Source of the DNA: CAYRVX01 sp964427875
GTDB lineage: Bacteria; Planctomycetota; Phycisphaerae; SM23-33
Assembly: GCA_964427875.1 (NCBI GenBank)
Contig: CAYRVX010000016.1
Span: 1 to 64,000 of the forward strand
Reading direction: 5' to 3'
DNA: 64,000 bases
In this document: positions 8,056-16,512 of the stretch, in pieces
Layout of the letters: the number at the start of each line of letters is the position of its first letter
Numbering within the stretch: position 1 is the stretch's first letter
Program-made: the position numbers and the translations under genes
Notes under the pieces: model-generated
The model's input: only the letters and a program-made list of their open reading frames with translations
Databases searched by the model: none
What the model was told of the DNA's origin: nothing

Positions 8056-8990
8056 CGAAGGAAACACGCATCGGACTGCTGGTGGGGCTGCTCTTCATCG
8101 TCGCGTTTGGCCTGGTCTTGAGCGAGTTGGCCGGTACGGACTCCTCGCCTCCCGCGCCGGCAGCGGCCGAGGAGAACTTCGAGTCCTACGCACATACGCC
8201 CGTGATCGAGGAGGCGTTTCCTTTCGCCGAGCGGGTCGCCGCCGGTCGCCGGTCGCCCGGGCCGTCCGACGGTCAGCCGGCGGCGGGCGGAGGCGTCGCG
8301 GCGGTCGAGGTCTCGCTCAGTGACCCGCTGGCCGAGGGCGACAGGGGAGGAGGAATGATTGAGGCGATCGAGGCGGAGGTCAGCCCCGGTCCGGCCGTGC
8401 TCGCCGCCACCGACCGGCGGACCCCGCCGATACCCCCCGCGCCTGCACCGACGCCGGCGCCGGCCCCCCCGCCGCGGCGGCGGGTCTACACGGTCCAGCC
8501 CAACGACACGCTGATACGGATCGCGCGGAGGCTGTACGGCCCAGGCAACGACATGCTCTACAAGCGGATCTACAAGGCGAATCGCGACGTGCTGGTGGAC
8601 GAATCGACGCTGGAGATAGGTCAGGAGCTGGTGATACCGCCTCTTGGGCCCGGCGCGAATCGGCCGGGGGGCCCGGGAGCGAGCGCCTCGACACCGCTTG
8701 GCCCGGCGGCCCCGCCGCCTCTCGCCGGCGGCGCCGGGCAGCGCGAGGGCACGGGGTATGCCGAGATGGATGTCTCGGACCTGCGCAGGCATTTCGCCGG
8801 CGTGAGGTCTTTGGGCCCGGTGCGACGCGCCTACGTTGTGCGGCGCGGCGACAACCTGACCGGGATCGCCCGCAAGCTCCTGAACGACGACAGCCCCGCG
8901 GCCGTGCGGAGGATCTTCAACGCAAACCGCGACACGCTGGCCAGCCCCGACCTCCTCCAGGTGGGCATGAAGCTGAACATACCGAGTTGA
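8052..8990 (+). CDS. Membrane-anchored double-LysM protein
   Basis: 312 residues with one N-terminal membrane segment (about residues 9-26, LVGLLFIVAFGLVLSEL), a long low-complexity Pro/Ala/Gly region, and two LysM domains at about 143-200 (RVYTVQPNDTLIRIARRLYG, ending LVIPP) and 259-312 (YVVRRGDNLTGIARKLL, ending LNIPS). LysM binds peptidoglycan glycan strands, so it is expected to be anchored in the inner membrane and to reach the wall. The start overlaps rsmH by 4 nt. A LysM gene at this place is not part of the canonical cluster; a division or wall-scaffold role is inferred from position. Confidence 0.85.
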   Translation: MTKETRIGLLVGLLFIVAFGLVLSELAGTDSSPPAPAAAEENFESYAHTPVIEEAFPFAERVAAGRRSPGPSDGQPAAGGGVAAVEVSLSDPLAEGDRGGGMIEAIEAEVSPGPAVLAATDRRTPPIPPAPAPTPAPAPPPRRRVYTVQPNDTLIRIARRLYGPGNDMLYKRIYKANRDVLVDESTLEIGQELVIPPLGPGANRPGGPGASASTPLGPAAPPPLAGGAGQREGTGYAEMDVSDLRRHFAGVRSLGPVRRAYVVRRGDNLTGIARKLLNDDSPAAVRRIFNANRDTLASPDLLQVGMKLNIPS

Positions 8991-9012
8991 CGAATCCGCC
9001 GGAGCGACGAAG

Positions 9013-9276
9013 GTGAGGATTTCCCTTGTCATCGCAACGCTGGCAGCCATTGCCGTGGGCATGGTGCACCTGCGGCGGGCCCAGACCCGCGCCCACCACC
9101 AGGTCCACCGGTTGCAGATGGAGCAGATCGCCCTGCGGACGAAGCTGTATGACCAGCAGAGGGCCCTGGGTTTTCTGACGGCCCCGAAGCAGGTCCAGGA
9201 GCGGGCCCGGCGGATGGATGCGGGACTGACGTACCGCTTCTCGGCACCGGGCCCGGTGGCGGACAGGAGTCGCTGA
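9013..9276 (+). CDS. FtsL-like small bitopic membrane protein
   Basis: 87 residues: an N-terminal membrane segment (RISLVIATLAAIAVGMVHL) followed by a coiled-coil-like stretch (HHQVHRLQMEQIALRTKLYDQ) and a short C-terminus. This is the architecture of FtsL/FtsB-type division proteins, and the gene sits directly before ftsI, where ftsL is normally found. The start is GTG at 9013. Sequence similarity in this family is too low to be sure, so the assignment rests on topology and position. Confidence 0.65.
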   Translation: MRISLVIATLAAIAVGMVHLRRAQTRAHHQVHRLQMEQIALRTKLYDQQRALGFLTAPKQVQERARRMDAGLTYRFSAPGPVADRSR

Positions 9277-9301
9277 GCGAACGGCACGGAAAGCACCCGA
9301 G

Positions 9302-11071
9302 ATGACGGACCGAAAGACGGGCAGATGGCGATACAACGTGGCCTTCGGCCTGCTGGCGCTGGCGGCGATCGGGCTGTGTGCCCGGCTGGCGTGGCTGGTC
9401 CGGTCCGATCACGGCGCCGCGGCCAAGGCCAGGCGGCAGCAGCGGATGATCATCCCTCTTCCGGGCCGGCCGGGCAGCATCTTCGTCCGCACCCGCGGCA
9501 GCTACGTGCCGGTGGCCCTAAGCCGGCGGGTGCCGAGCTGCTACGTGGACCCCTTTCTGCTGAGGGACGAGGAGATCGCCGAGGTCAGCATCGCTCTCGG
9601 CGAGGCCCTCTCGCTGGAGCCGGTATGGGTGCAGGAGCGGATCGTCCGCCGGAGACGCAAGCGGTTCATGTGGGTCCGGCGGCGCATGACGGAAGACCAG
9701 GTGAAGGCCGTTCGGAAGGTTCCCAATCCCGCCGTGGGGATCATCCACGAATGGCGGCGGGAGTATCCCAACGCCTCCCTCGGCGCGACGGTCGTGGGCT
9801 TTCGCCTCCACGACGGCACCGGCGGCGGCGGCCTGGAGCTGGGTCTGGACCGTCACCTGTCTGCGGCGGGCGGTCGGCGGGTGATCCTCGCCGACGCGTT
9901 TCGCCGGCCCATCTGGCCCGTGGCTGAGCAGAGCCGCCCTCCCCGGGACGGGTGCAGCGCGTTCCTCTTCCTCGACGCGGTGATCCAGGGCTTCCTCCAG
10001 AGCGCCGTGGCCGAGTCCGTGCAGGAGTTCGACGCCAAATGGGGCACGGGCGTGGTGGTCGATCCCCGGACGGGGGAGGTCCTGGCGATGTGCTCGGCGC
10101 CGTCCTTCGACCCGAGGCGGTTTCAGCAGACCACCGCCGGGCGCAGGACCAACCGGGCCGTCTGCGTGCCGTACGAGCCGGGCAGCGCGCTGAAGCCGCT
10201 CTTCGCGGCCGCCGCGGTCGATGCGGGACTGGTGACCTATCAAACCCAGATCTACTGCGAGAACGGCACGTATCGCGCCCATCGCGGCGGGAGGATCAGC
10301 GACCACGGCAGCCACTACGGGCACCTGACGGCCGAGGACGTCGTGGTGTATTCGAGCAACATCGGCATGGCCAAGATCGGCGAGAAGCTGGGCAACCGGG
10401 GTCAGTTCGAGGCCGCGTATCGTTTCGGTCTCGGCGTCCGGACGGGCGTCGGCCTGCCGGGCGAGAGCCCGGGGATCATCCGCCCGCTGCGCAAGTGGGA
10501 CGGCTACAGCCTTCGCCGCGTGCCGTTCGGGCAGGAGATCTCGGTGACGGCGCTGCAAATGGCCATGGCGTTCTCGGCGCTGGCCAACGGGGGGCTGCTG
10601 ATGCAGCCGCGGCTGGTGGACCGCATCCGCGGCGCCGACGGCAAGGTCATCTGGCGGAGCCGCCCGGTCGTCGTCCGGCGGGTGCTGAAGCCCTCCGTCG
10701 CCGCCAGGACGTTGGCGGTCTTGCAGCAGGTCGTCGAGCGGGGGACGGGCAAGCGCTCCCGGTTGGAGCACTGGACGAGCTTCGGCAAGACGGGCACGGC
10801 CGAGATTCCCGGTCCCGGCGGGTACGTGCCGGGGGCGTATGTCGGCTCGTTCGTCGGCGGCGCGCCTGCCCGTGCGCCGCGCGTGCTGTGCCTGATCTCG
10901 GTGTACTGGCCGGATAAGTCCAAGGGCTACTACGGGGCCAAGGTGGCGGCCCCCTTCGTCAAGAACGTCCTGACGCGCACGTTGATGTACCTGAACGTGC
11001 CGCCCGACAAGCCGGACGGCGACCGGCTGCGATCGACGGTCTTTGCCGCCGCGACGGACGACCGCCGATAG
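9302..11071 (+). CDS. ftsI: Division transpeptidase FtsI (PBP3 class)
   Basis: 589-residue class B penicillin-binding protein that cross-links septal peptidoglycan. A membrane segment lies at about 12-34, followed by a dimerisation domain and the transpeptidase domain. All three active-site motifs are present: SxxK in YEPGSALKP (Ser about 295), SxN in YSSNIGMAKIG (about 350) and KTG in FGKTGTAEI (about 495). It lies between the FtsL-like gene and murE, as in canonical clusters. Its stop codon overlaps a heptamer repeat. No start ambiguity: ATG at 9302. Confidence 0.95.
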   Translation: MTDRKTGRWRYNVAFGLLALAAIGLCARLAWLVRSDHGAAAKARRQQRMIIPLPGRPGSIFVRTRGSYVPVALSRRVPSCYVDPFLLRDEEIAEVSIALGEALSLEPVWVQERIVRRRRKRFMWVRRRMTEDQVKAVRKVPNPAVGIIHEWRREYPNASLGATVVGFRLHDGTGGGGLELGLDRHLSAAGGRRVILADAFRRPIWPVAEQSRPPRDGCSAFLFLDAVIQGFLQSAVAESVQEFDAKWGTGVVVDPRTGEVLAMCSAPSFDPRRFQQTTAGRRTNRAVCVPYEPGSALKPLFAAAAVDAGLVTYQTQIYCENGTYRAHRGGRISDHGSHYGHLTAEDVVVYSSNIGMAKIGEKLGNRGQFEAAYRFGLGVRTGVGLPGESPGIIRPLRKWDGYSLRRVPFGQEISVTALQMAMAFSALANGGLLMQPRLVDRIRGADGKVIWRSRPVVVRRVLKPSVAARTLAVLQQVVERGTGKRSRLEHWTSFGKTGTAEIPGPGGYVPGAYVGSFVGGAPARAPRVLCLISVYWPDKSKGYYGAKVAAPFVKNVLTRTLMYLNVPPDKPDGDRLRSTVFAAATDDRR

Positions 11072-11097
11072 CTGACAGCTGAAAGCTGACAGCTCCT
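11070..11097. repeat. Heptanucleotide tandem repeat after ftsI
   Basis: Units AGCTGAC, AGCTGAA, AGCTGAC and AGCTCCT follow each other without gaps, beginning at the last bases of the ftsI stop codon. The array sits inside the ftsI-murE spacer of the dcw cluster. Heptameric short tandem repeats of this style are known from filamentous cyanobacteria. Two further arrays with other units occur near 60.9 and 62.3 kb. Confidence 0.8.
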
Positions 11098-11130
11098 TAC
11101 AAGTGAATTCCCAGCGTTGGTCCGGGCTCT

Positions 11131-11151
11131 CGCCGCACTCGGGGTGCGGCG
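11131..11151. promoter_or_regulatory. Perfect 8-bp hairpin in ftsI-murE spacer
   Basis: CGCCGCAC, loop TCGGG, GTGCGGCG, with no T-run after it, so it is not a classical terminator. In the 163-nt spacer before murE it could be an mRNA-processing or pausing site, or a repeat. No promoter for murE is clear. Confidence 0.4.
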
Positions 11152-11234
11152 ATCCCGGCCGGCGAAAGCGATCCCGCCCGAGGCGGCGGCGAGAACCACC
11201 CGCCCCCTGACGAGAGGTCCCCGCGGGGCGGTGA

Positions 11235-12713
11235 ATGAAGGCCATGCGTTTTACCGAACTGTTGGCAGCGGCCGAACTGAAGCCCCTGAGGCAAGCCGGC
11301 GATGCCGACGTGATCGACGTGGTGGCCGATTCTCGCCGCTGCCGGGCGGGCTGTTGTTTCGTCGCGGTGCGCGGCACGGAGACGGACGGCCACCGGTACG
11401 TTTCCCAGGCCGTAGCGGCCGGGGCCGCCGCCGTGGTCTGCCAGGACGCCTCCGCCGCGCCGGCCGGCGTCGCGTGGGCGGTCGTCCAGGATGCACGGGT
11501 GGCCGTCGCGAGGCTCGCCCAGGCGGTCCGAGGCTGGCCCGTCCGCAAGCTCATCTGCATGGGCATCACGGGCACGAACGGCAAGACCACGGTGGCGCAC
11601 CTGATTCGGGCGGTGCTGGCCGCGGCGGGGCACTCGCCGGCCCTGTTGGGCACCATCACCTACCAGACGCCGCGCCGATCGCTGCCGGCCGGCACGACCA
11701 CCCCGGAGCCCATCACGCTGGCCGAGCTCACCGCGGAGATGGCCGCCGACGGCTGCACGCACCTGGTCATGGAGGCCTCCTCCCACGCCCTGGACCAGCG
11801 CCGCACCGCCGGCGTGGAGTTCCGCGTGGGCGTTTTCACGAACCTCTCCGGCGACCACCTGGACTACCATCACACCATGGAGCGGTACCGGGCGGCCAAA
11901 CGCCGACTCTTCGAGGGGCTTGGCGGCGATGCCGTCGCGGTGATCAACCGGGACGATCCGGCGGCCGAGGAGATGGCCGCGGCGACGAAAGGGCCGGTGC
12001 GCTGGTACGGGCTGAGCCCGGCGGCCGACCTGTGGGCACAGATCGACCGGATCGACTCGGCCGGCACGGACTTCACGTTCGTGGGCGAATCCGGCGAGGT
12101 CCGGGCCCACACGCCGCTGATCGGCCGGCACAATGTCTTTAACTGCCTGGCGGCCGCGCTGGCCTGCCGGGTCGTGGGCGTCGAGCTGACCGCCGCGGCG
12201 GATGCGCTCGCGACCGTGCGGTACATTCCCGGGCGGCTGCAAAGGGTCCAGGCCGATGCGCCGTTTGAGACCTTCGTGGATTACGCCCACACGGACGATG
12301 CCCTGCGGAACGTATTGAGCTCGTTGCGGCCGGTGACGCGCGGCCGGCTCATCCTCGTGTTCGGCTGCGGGGGCGACCGGGACCGGACGAAGCGCCCGCG
12401 GATGGCCCGCGTGGCCGAGACGCTGGCCGACGAGGTGGTGGTCACCTCCGACAATCCCCGCAGCGAGAAGCCCGAGGCGATCATCGAGGAGATCTGCGCC
12501 GGGCTCAGCGAGGATGGGCGGTCCAGGGCGGCGGTCGAGCCCGATCGCAGGAAGGCGATCGGCCTGGCCGTGGGGCTCGCAGGCCCCGGCGACGTCGTTC
12601 TCATCGCCGGCAAGGGCCACGAGACCTACCAGGTCCTCGGCGATCGGCACATCCACTTCGACGACGTCGAGGTGGCGGCTAAGGCCATCCGCGATCTGGA
12701 GGCGAGGCGATGA
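11235..12713 (+). CDS. murE: UDP-MurNAc-L-Ala-D-Glu:meso-DAP ligase MurE
   Basis: 492-residue Mur ligase adding the third amino acid of the peptidoglycan stem in the cytoplasm. The ATP site is GITGTNGKTTVAHL; the central domain shows THLVMEASSHALDQRR and FTNLSGDHLDYH; the C-terminal domain carries SDNPRSE. DNPR is the known signature for meso-diaminopimelate specificity, so the wall is expected to contain DAP. ATG 11235 is chosen; ATG 11244 is possible but would leave its AAGG too close. It overlaps murF by 4 nt. Confidence 0.96.
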   Translation: MKAMRFTELLAAAELKPLRQAGDADVIDVVADSRRCRAGCCFVAVRGTETDGHRYVSQAVAAGAAAVVCQDASAAPAGVAWAVVQDARVAVARLAQAVRGWPVRKLICMGITGTNGKTTVAHLIRAVLAAAGHSPALLGTITYQTPRRSLPAGTTTPEPITLAELTAEMAADGCTHLVMEASSHALDQRRTAGVEFRVGVFTNLSGDHLDYHHTMERYRAAKRRLFEGLGGDAVAVINRDDPAAEEMAAATKGPVRWYGLSPAADLWAQIDRIDSAGTDFTFVGESGEVRAHTPLIGRHNVFNCLAAALACRVVGVELTAAADALATVRYIPGRLQRVQADAPFETFVDYAHTDDALRNVLSSLRPVTRGRLILVFGCGGDRDRTKRPRMARVAETLADEVVVTSDNPRSEKPEAIIEEICAGLSEDGRSRAAVEPDRRKAIGLAVGLAGPGDVVLIAGKGHETYQVLGDRHIHFDDVEVAAKAIRDLEARR

Positions 12714-14134
12714 AGCCGCTGACGCTCGAGGAGACTCGCGACGCGGTTCACGGCCGATGGCTGGCGCGCGGTGAGGCAGTGACCGTGCACTCGGTCACCA
12801 CGGATACTCGCTCGGCCAGGGCGGGCGAGCTGTTCTTTGCCCTTCGGGGCGAGAGGATGGACGGGCACCGCTTCCTTCCGCAGGCGGCCGAGGCCGGCTG
12901 CGCCGCCGCGATCGTCGCGAGGGACGCCGAACTGCCCGGCGGCATCGGGACCGCCTTCAGCGGCGGGATCATCGCCGTGGCGGACACGACGGCCGCGCTC
13001 GGCGAACTGGGGGCGCACCATCGACGGCGGCTCGGGGCGGCCGTCGTGGCCGTCACCGGCTCGAACGGCAAGACCACCGTCAAGCAGATGATTCACCACG
13101 TTCTCTCGCGGCGCCTGAGGGGCACGTGCGCCCCGAAGAGCTTCAACAACGCCATCGGCGTGCCGCTGACGCTGCTGGCGGCTTCGGGCGGCGACGACTA
13201 CGTCGTCTGCGAGATCGGCACGAGCGCGCCGGGAGAGACCGCCGCGCTGGCCGAGATGGCCCGCCCGGACGTCGCCGTCATCACGTCCGTGTCGCCCGCG
13301 CACCTGGAGAAGCTCGGCAGCATCGAACGTGTGGCCGCCGAGAAGGCGTCGATTCTCGGCGCACTGGCCCAGGACGGGCTGGGTGTCGTCTGCGGCGACA
13401 GCGACGTGCTCGCCCGCGCGCTGCGGGCATACGATCGACGGATCATCCGTTTCGGCGCTTCTCCGGAGGCGGACGTGCGGCTGACGGGCCATCAACCGGG
13501 GGGGCGCCGCCAGCGGTTCGAGCTGAACGGATGCCTGTGGGTGGACCTGCCCCTTCCGGGAAAGCACAACGCGCTGAACGCCCTGGCCGCCATCGCCGTG
13601 GCCCGGCGTTTCGGCTTTGAGCGGGAAGACGCGGCGGCCGCCCTGGGGGACTTCGCCGGAGGGGACATGAGGCTGGAATGGATCGACCTGCCCGGCGGGA
13701 CGATCATCAACGACGCCTACAACGCCAACCCCGACTCGCTCGCGGCGGCCGTCGACGTCCTGGGCGATTGCCAAGCCGCCCGAAAGGTGCTCATCGCCGG
13801 CGACATGAAGGAGCTGGGCGAGAAGGCCGAGCAGCTCCACCTCCAGGCGGGGCGCGAGCTGGCCGCCAAGGGCGTCGATTTGCTGATTTCCGTCGGCCGG
13901 CTGGGTCGATATATCGCGATGGGGGCAGCGGAAGGCGGCCTGGAGACCGTGGCCTTCGATTCCAGCGACGCCGCCGGACGGCAACTGCGCCGGCTGCTCC
14001 GCCAGGGCGACATGGTGCTCGTGAAAGGATCGCGCGCGATGGCGATGGAGGCGCTGATCGACCCGATCCGCGCCGCGCTGAGCCGCCCAGCCCCCACCGG
14101 GGCGTCCGACGGGCAGAAAGGGCCGAAAAGTTGA
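12710..14134 (+). CDS. murF: UDP-MurNAc-tripeptide:D-Ala-D-Ala ligase MurF
   Basis: 474-residue Mur ligase that adds D-Ala-D-Ala to the tripeptide. Motifs: SVTTDTRSARAGELFFAL, the ATP loop VTGSNGKTTVKQM, KSFNNAIGVPLTLL, LEKLGSIERVAAEKA, and the C-terminal domain IINDAYNANPDSLAAA. Length is normal. Its start overlaps the murE stop (ATGA) and its stop overlaps the TTG start of mraY, so murE, murF and mraY are tightly coupled. Confidence 0.96.
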   Translation: MKPLTLEETRDAVHGRWLARGEAVTVHSVTTDTRSARAGELFFALRGERMDGHRFLPQAAEAGCAAAIVARDAELPGGIGTAFSGGIIAVADTTAALGELGAHHRRRLGAAVVAVTGSNGKTTVKQMIHHVLSRRLRGTCAPKSFNNAIGVPLTLLAASGGDDYVVCEIGTSAPGETAALAEMARPDVAVITSVSPAHLEKLGSIERVAAEKASILGALAQDGLGVVCGDSDVLARALRAYDRRIIRFGASPEADVRLTGHQPGGRRQRFELNGCLWVDLPLPGKHNALNALAAIAVARRFGFEREDAAAALGDFAGGDMRLEWIDLPGGTIINDAYNANPDSLAAAVDVLGDCQAARKVLIAGDMKELGEKAEQLHLQAGRELAAKGVDLLISVGRLGRYIAMGAAEGGLETVAFDSSDAAGRQLRRLLRQGDMVLVKGSRAMAMEALIDPIRAALSRPAPTGASDGQKGPKS

Positions 14135-15237
14135 TTTACCTCTTCTATCAGGGCCTGATTCTTCGCATGGCCGGCGCGGCGGTGGTGAGCTTCCTCATCG
14201 TGCTGATGCTCGGCCCGCGGATGATCCGATTCCTGATGAAGCGGAAGATGGGCGACCGGCCGGAGTTCGACCACGCCGACCTCAACGAGCTGACCCGCCA
14301 CAAGGCCAACACGCCGACGATGGGGGGCATCCTGATCGTCATCGCCGTCTTCGTCGCCGTCCTGCTGTTCGCCAACACGCACAACGGCTACATCCGCCGG
14401 TCGTTCGTGGCGCTGCTCTGGCTGGGGGCGCTGGGGGCATGCGACGACTGGCTGAAGCTGCGCCAGGCCGGCCCGCGGGGCATGGGACGCGAAGGCCTGA
14501 GAATGTGGCAGAAGCTGATCTTTCAGGTCGGCCTGGCGGTGCTCCTGGCCCGCTTCACCTACGACTACGGGCGGGAGAGCATGGTCGACGGGGTCAATCC
14601 CGCCCACAGCCTGTACCTGCCGTTCCGCATCCCCCCGGTCCCGCTGGGGATCCTCGCCTACACGATCATCATGGTGCTGACGACGGTCGGCGCGTCCAAC
14701 GCGGTGAACCTGACCGACGGCATGGACGGCCTGGCGGCCGGCTGCCTCGTGATCGTCGCGCTGGTCCTGCTCCTGCTGGCGGAGATCGTTGGCGTGGAGG
14801 TGTGGGCCAACTTCTTCGGACTGCCGCTGGTGGCCGGCTCGGCCGAGATGACCGTCGTGTGCGCGTCGCTGATCGGCTCGTGCCTGGGCTTCCTGTGGTA
14901 CAACGCCCATCCCGCCCAGGTGTTCATGGGCGACACCGGTTCCCTGCCGCTGGGTGGGCTGCTCGGGTACATCGCCGTCGTCACGCGCCAGGAGCTGGTC
15001 CTGTTGATCGCCGGCGGCGTCTTCGTCATGGAGGCCGGCAGCGTGCTGCTTCAGGTGAGCTACTTCAAGCTAACCAAGCCCACCGGCGGCCTCCAGGGCA
15101 GGCGGCTGTTCCGCTGCGCGCCGCTGCATCATCACTTCCACCTCGGCGGGTGGGCCGAATCGAAGGTGGTGGTGAGGTTCTGGCTGCTCGGGATCATCTT
15201 CGCGGCGCTCGCGCTGGCGACGTTGAAGCTGCGATGA
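14131..15237 (+). CDS. mraY: Phospho-MurNAc-pentapeptide translocase MraY
   Basis: 368-residue polytopic membrane enzyme that makes lipid I from UDP-MurNAc-pentapeptide and undecaprenyl phosphate. Hallmarks: THKANTPTMGGI-like RHKANTPTMGGILIV, NAVNLTDGMDGLAAG, VFMGDTGSLPLGGLLG and PLHHHFHLGG, in the expected order with about ten hydrophobic segments. The start is TTG at 14131 (TTGA overlap with the murF stop), giving MIYLFYQGLIL and leaving the family's normal N-terminus; GAAAGG lies upstream. ftsW follows after 37 nt, without the murD found in most clusters. Confidence 0.94.
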   Translation: MIYLFYQGLILRMAGAAVVSFLIVLMLGPRMIRFLMKRKMGDRPEFDHADLNELTRHKANTPTMGGILIVIAVFVAVLLFANTHNGYIRRSFVALLWLGALGACDDWLKLRQAGPRGMGREGLRMWQKLIFQVGLAVLLARFTYDYGRESMVDGVNPAHSLYLPFRIPPVPLGILAYTIIMVLTTVGASNAVNLTDGMDGLAAGCLVIVALVLLLLAEIVGVEVWANFFGLPLVAGSAEMTVVCASLIGSCLGFLWYNAHPAQVFMGDTGSLPLGGLLGYIAVVTRQELVLLIAGGVFVMEAGSVLLQVSYFKLTKPTGGLQGRRLFRCAPLHHHFHLGGWAESKVVVRFWLLGIIFAALALATLKLR

Positions 15238-15274
15238 GGAATCGACCGCAAGCCGCCGAAACACGGAAGGCAAC

Positions 15275-16501
15275 ATGGAAATGACAAGGAAGCCCGCCTC
15301 GCACGTTCCGTTCACGTGGCAGGCCAATCCGGCCGGCCTGGGGCTGATGCTGGCGACACTGTCGCTGCTGGCGATGGGTGTGGTGATGGTGCACAGCGCG
15401 GTGGCGTCGGTGGCCGAGCCGGGCCTCTGGTACGCCCGCCGCGACGTCCGCCACACGATCTTCGCCCTCGGCGCGGTCGCCGTGCTGCTGGTCGCCTGGA
15501 GGCTTGACTATCGGCGCCTCGTGGGCGCCCGGCGGGTGCCGATCCTGCTGGCGTGCCTGCTGGCCGCGGCGCTGATCTGCGGGCTGCTGGTGTACGTGCC
15601 AGCCGTCGGCCGGGCCGTGGGCGGAAGGTATCGCTGGATACGGATCGGCCCCGCGGAATACGGCATCGGCTTTCAGCCGTCGGAGCTGATCAAGCTGACG
15701 GTGGTGATCTTCCTTGCCGGCTGGCTGACCCGCAGGGCGACCGACGTGCGGAGCTTCCGCAGGACGTTTCTGCCGGCCCTGCTGTTGACCCTCGTGTGCG
15801 TCGGGCTCGTGGTCCGCGAGGACCTCGGCATGGCGGCGCTGATCGGCGCGGGGGCCGTGGCGACGATGTTCCTCGCCGGCGTCCCGTGGTACTACCTGCT
15901 GACGCTGCTGCCCCCGGCGGCGGGGAGCTTTTACCTGTTCGTCGTGCGCGATCCGGGTCGCTGGAGGCGGATCACCGCCATGATCGACCCGTGGTGCACG
16001 TCCAACCCCAGCGCCTACCACGCGCGGCAGAGCCTGCTGGCCATCATGACCGGCGGGCACTTCGGCAGGGGGCTCGGACAAGGGATGCTCAAGCGCGGCT
16101 ACCTGCCGGAAGGCCCGACCGACTTCATCTTCTCGGTCTTCTGCGAGGAGTGGGGGCTCATCGGCGCGCTGCTGCTGGTGGGGCTCGTGCTGATGTGGAT
16201 GTGGCACGCTCGGCGGGCGGCGCTTCGCGCGGGCGATGCGTTCGGGCGGGCACTGGCCGGGTCGCTGGGCTTCCTGATCGCGTTCCAGGCGATCCTCCAC
16301 ATTGCCGTGGACCTCGTGGCGGCGCCGCCGACGGGCATCGGCTGCCCGTTCATCTCGGCCGGCGGCACGCGCCTGATCGCGACGGCCGCCGCCGCGTCGC
16401 TGATCCTCTCGGTCACCGCCCATCGCCCCAGCGAGGCGATCGCTCCCGGGTCGGCGACGGCGGCGATGGCGGGGGGGCGCAGCCTGCACGGTTACTCATA
16501 G
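15275..16501 (+). CDS. ftsW: Septal peptidoglycan polymerase FtsW (SEDS)
   Basis: 408-residue SEDS-family glycosyltransferase with about ten membrane segments, expected to polymerise lipid II together with FtsI. Typical pieces: MVMVHSA near TM1, IGFQPSELIKLTVVIFLA, REDLGMAALIGAG, the catalytic-loop region around HARQSLLAIMTGGHFGRGLGQGMLK and YLPEGPTDFIFSVFCEEWGLIGA, and the end PTGIGCPFISAGGT. GGAAGG precedes the ATG at 15275. A 16-codon mini-ORF (15234-15284) starts on the mraY stop and ends inside the ftsW start, which may pass ribosomes from one gene to the next. Confidence 0.94.
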   Translation: MEMTRKPASHVPFTWQANPAGLGLMLATLSLLAMGVVMVHSAVASVAEPGLWYARRDVRHTIFALGAVAVLLVAWRLDYRRLVGARRVPILLACLLAAALICGLLVYVPAVGRAVGGRYRWIRIGPAEYGIGFQPSELIKLTVVIFLAGWLTRRATDVRSFRRTFLPALLLTLVCVGLVVREDLGMAALIGAGAVATMFLAGVPWYYLLTLLPPAAGSFYLFVVRDPGRWRRITAMIDPWCTSNPSAYHARQSLLAIMTGGHFGRGLGQGMLKRGYLPEGPTDFIFSVFCEEWGLIGALLLVGLVLMWMWHARRAALRAGDAFGRALAGSLGFLIAFQAILHIAVDLVAAPPTGIGCPFISAGGTRLIATAAAASLILSVTAHRPSEAIAPGSATAAMAGGRSLHGYS

Positions 16502-16512
16502 GGCCCTTCCCC

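Noticed and set aside
9518..11659. 713-codon open frame opposite ftsI and murE
   Set aside because: It is antisense to well-conserved genes and arises from the third-position GC bias; no ribosome site, no domain. The same holds for long antisense frames at 20536-21918, 33599-37369, 38763-42482 frames on the other strand, 50547-54005 and 58867-60657.
15234..15284. 16-codon ORF between mraY and ftsW as a gene
   Set aside because: Too short and ends within ftsW; it may serve only translational coupling, so it is mentioned under ftsW.
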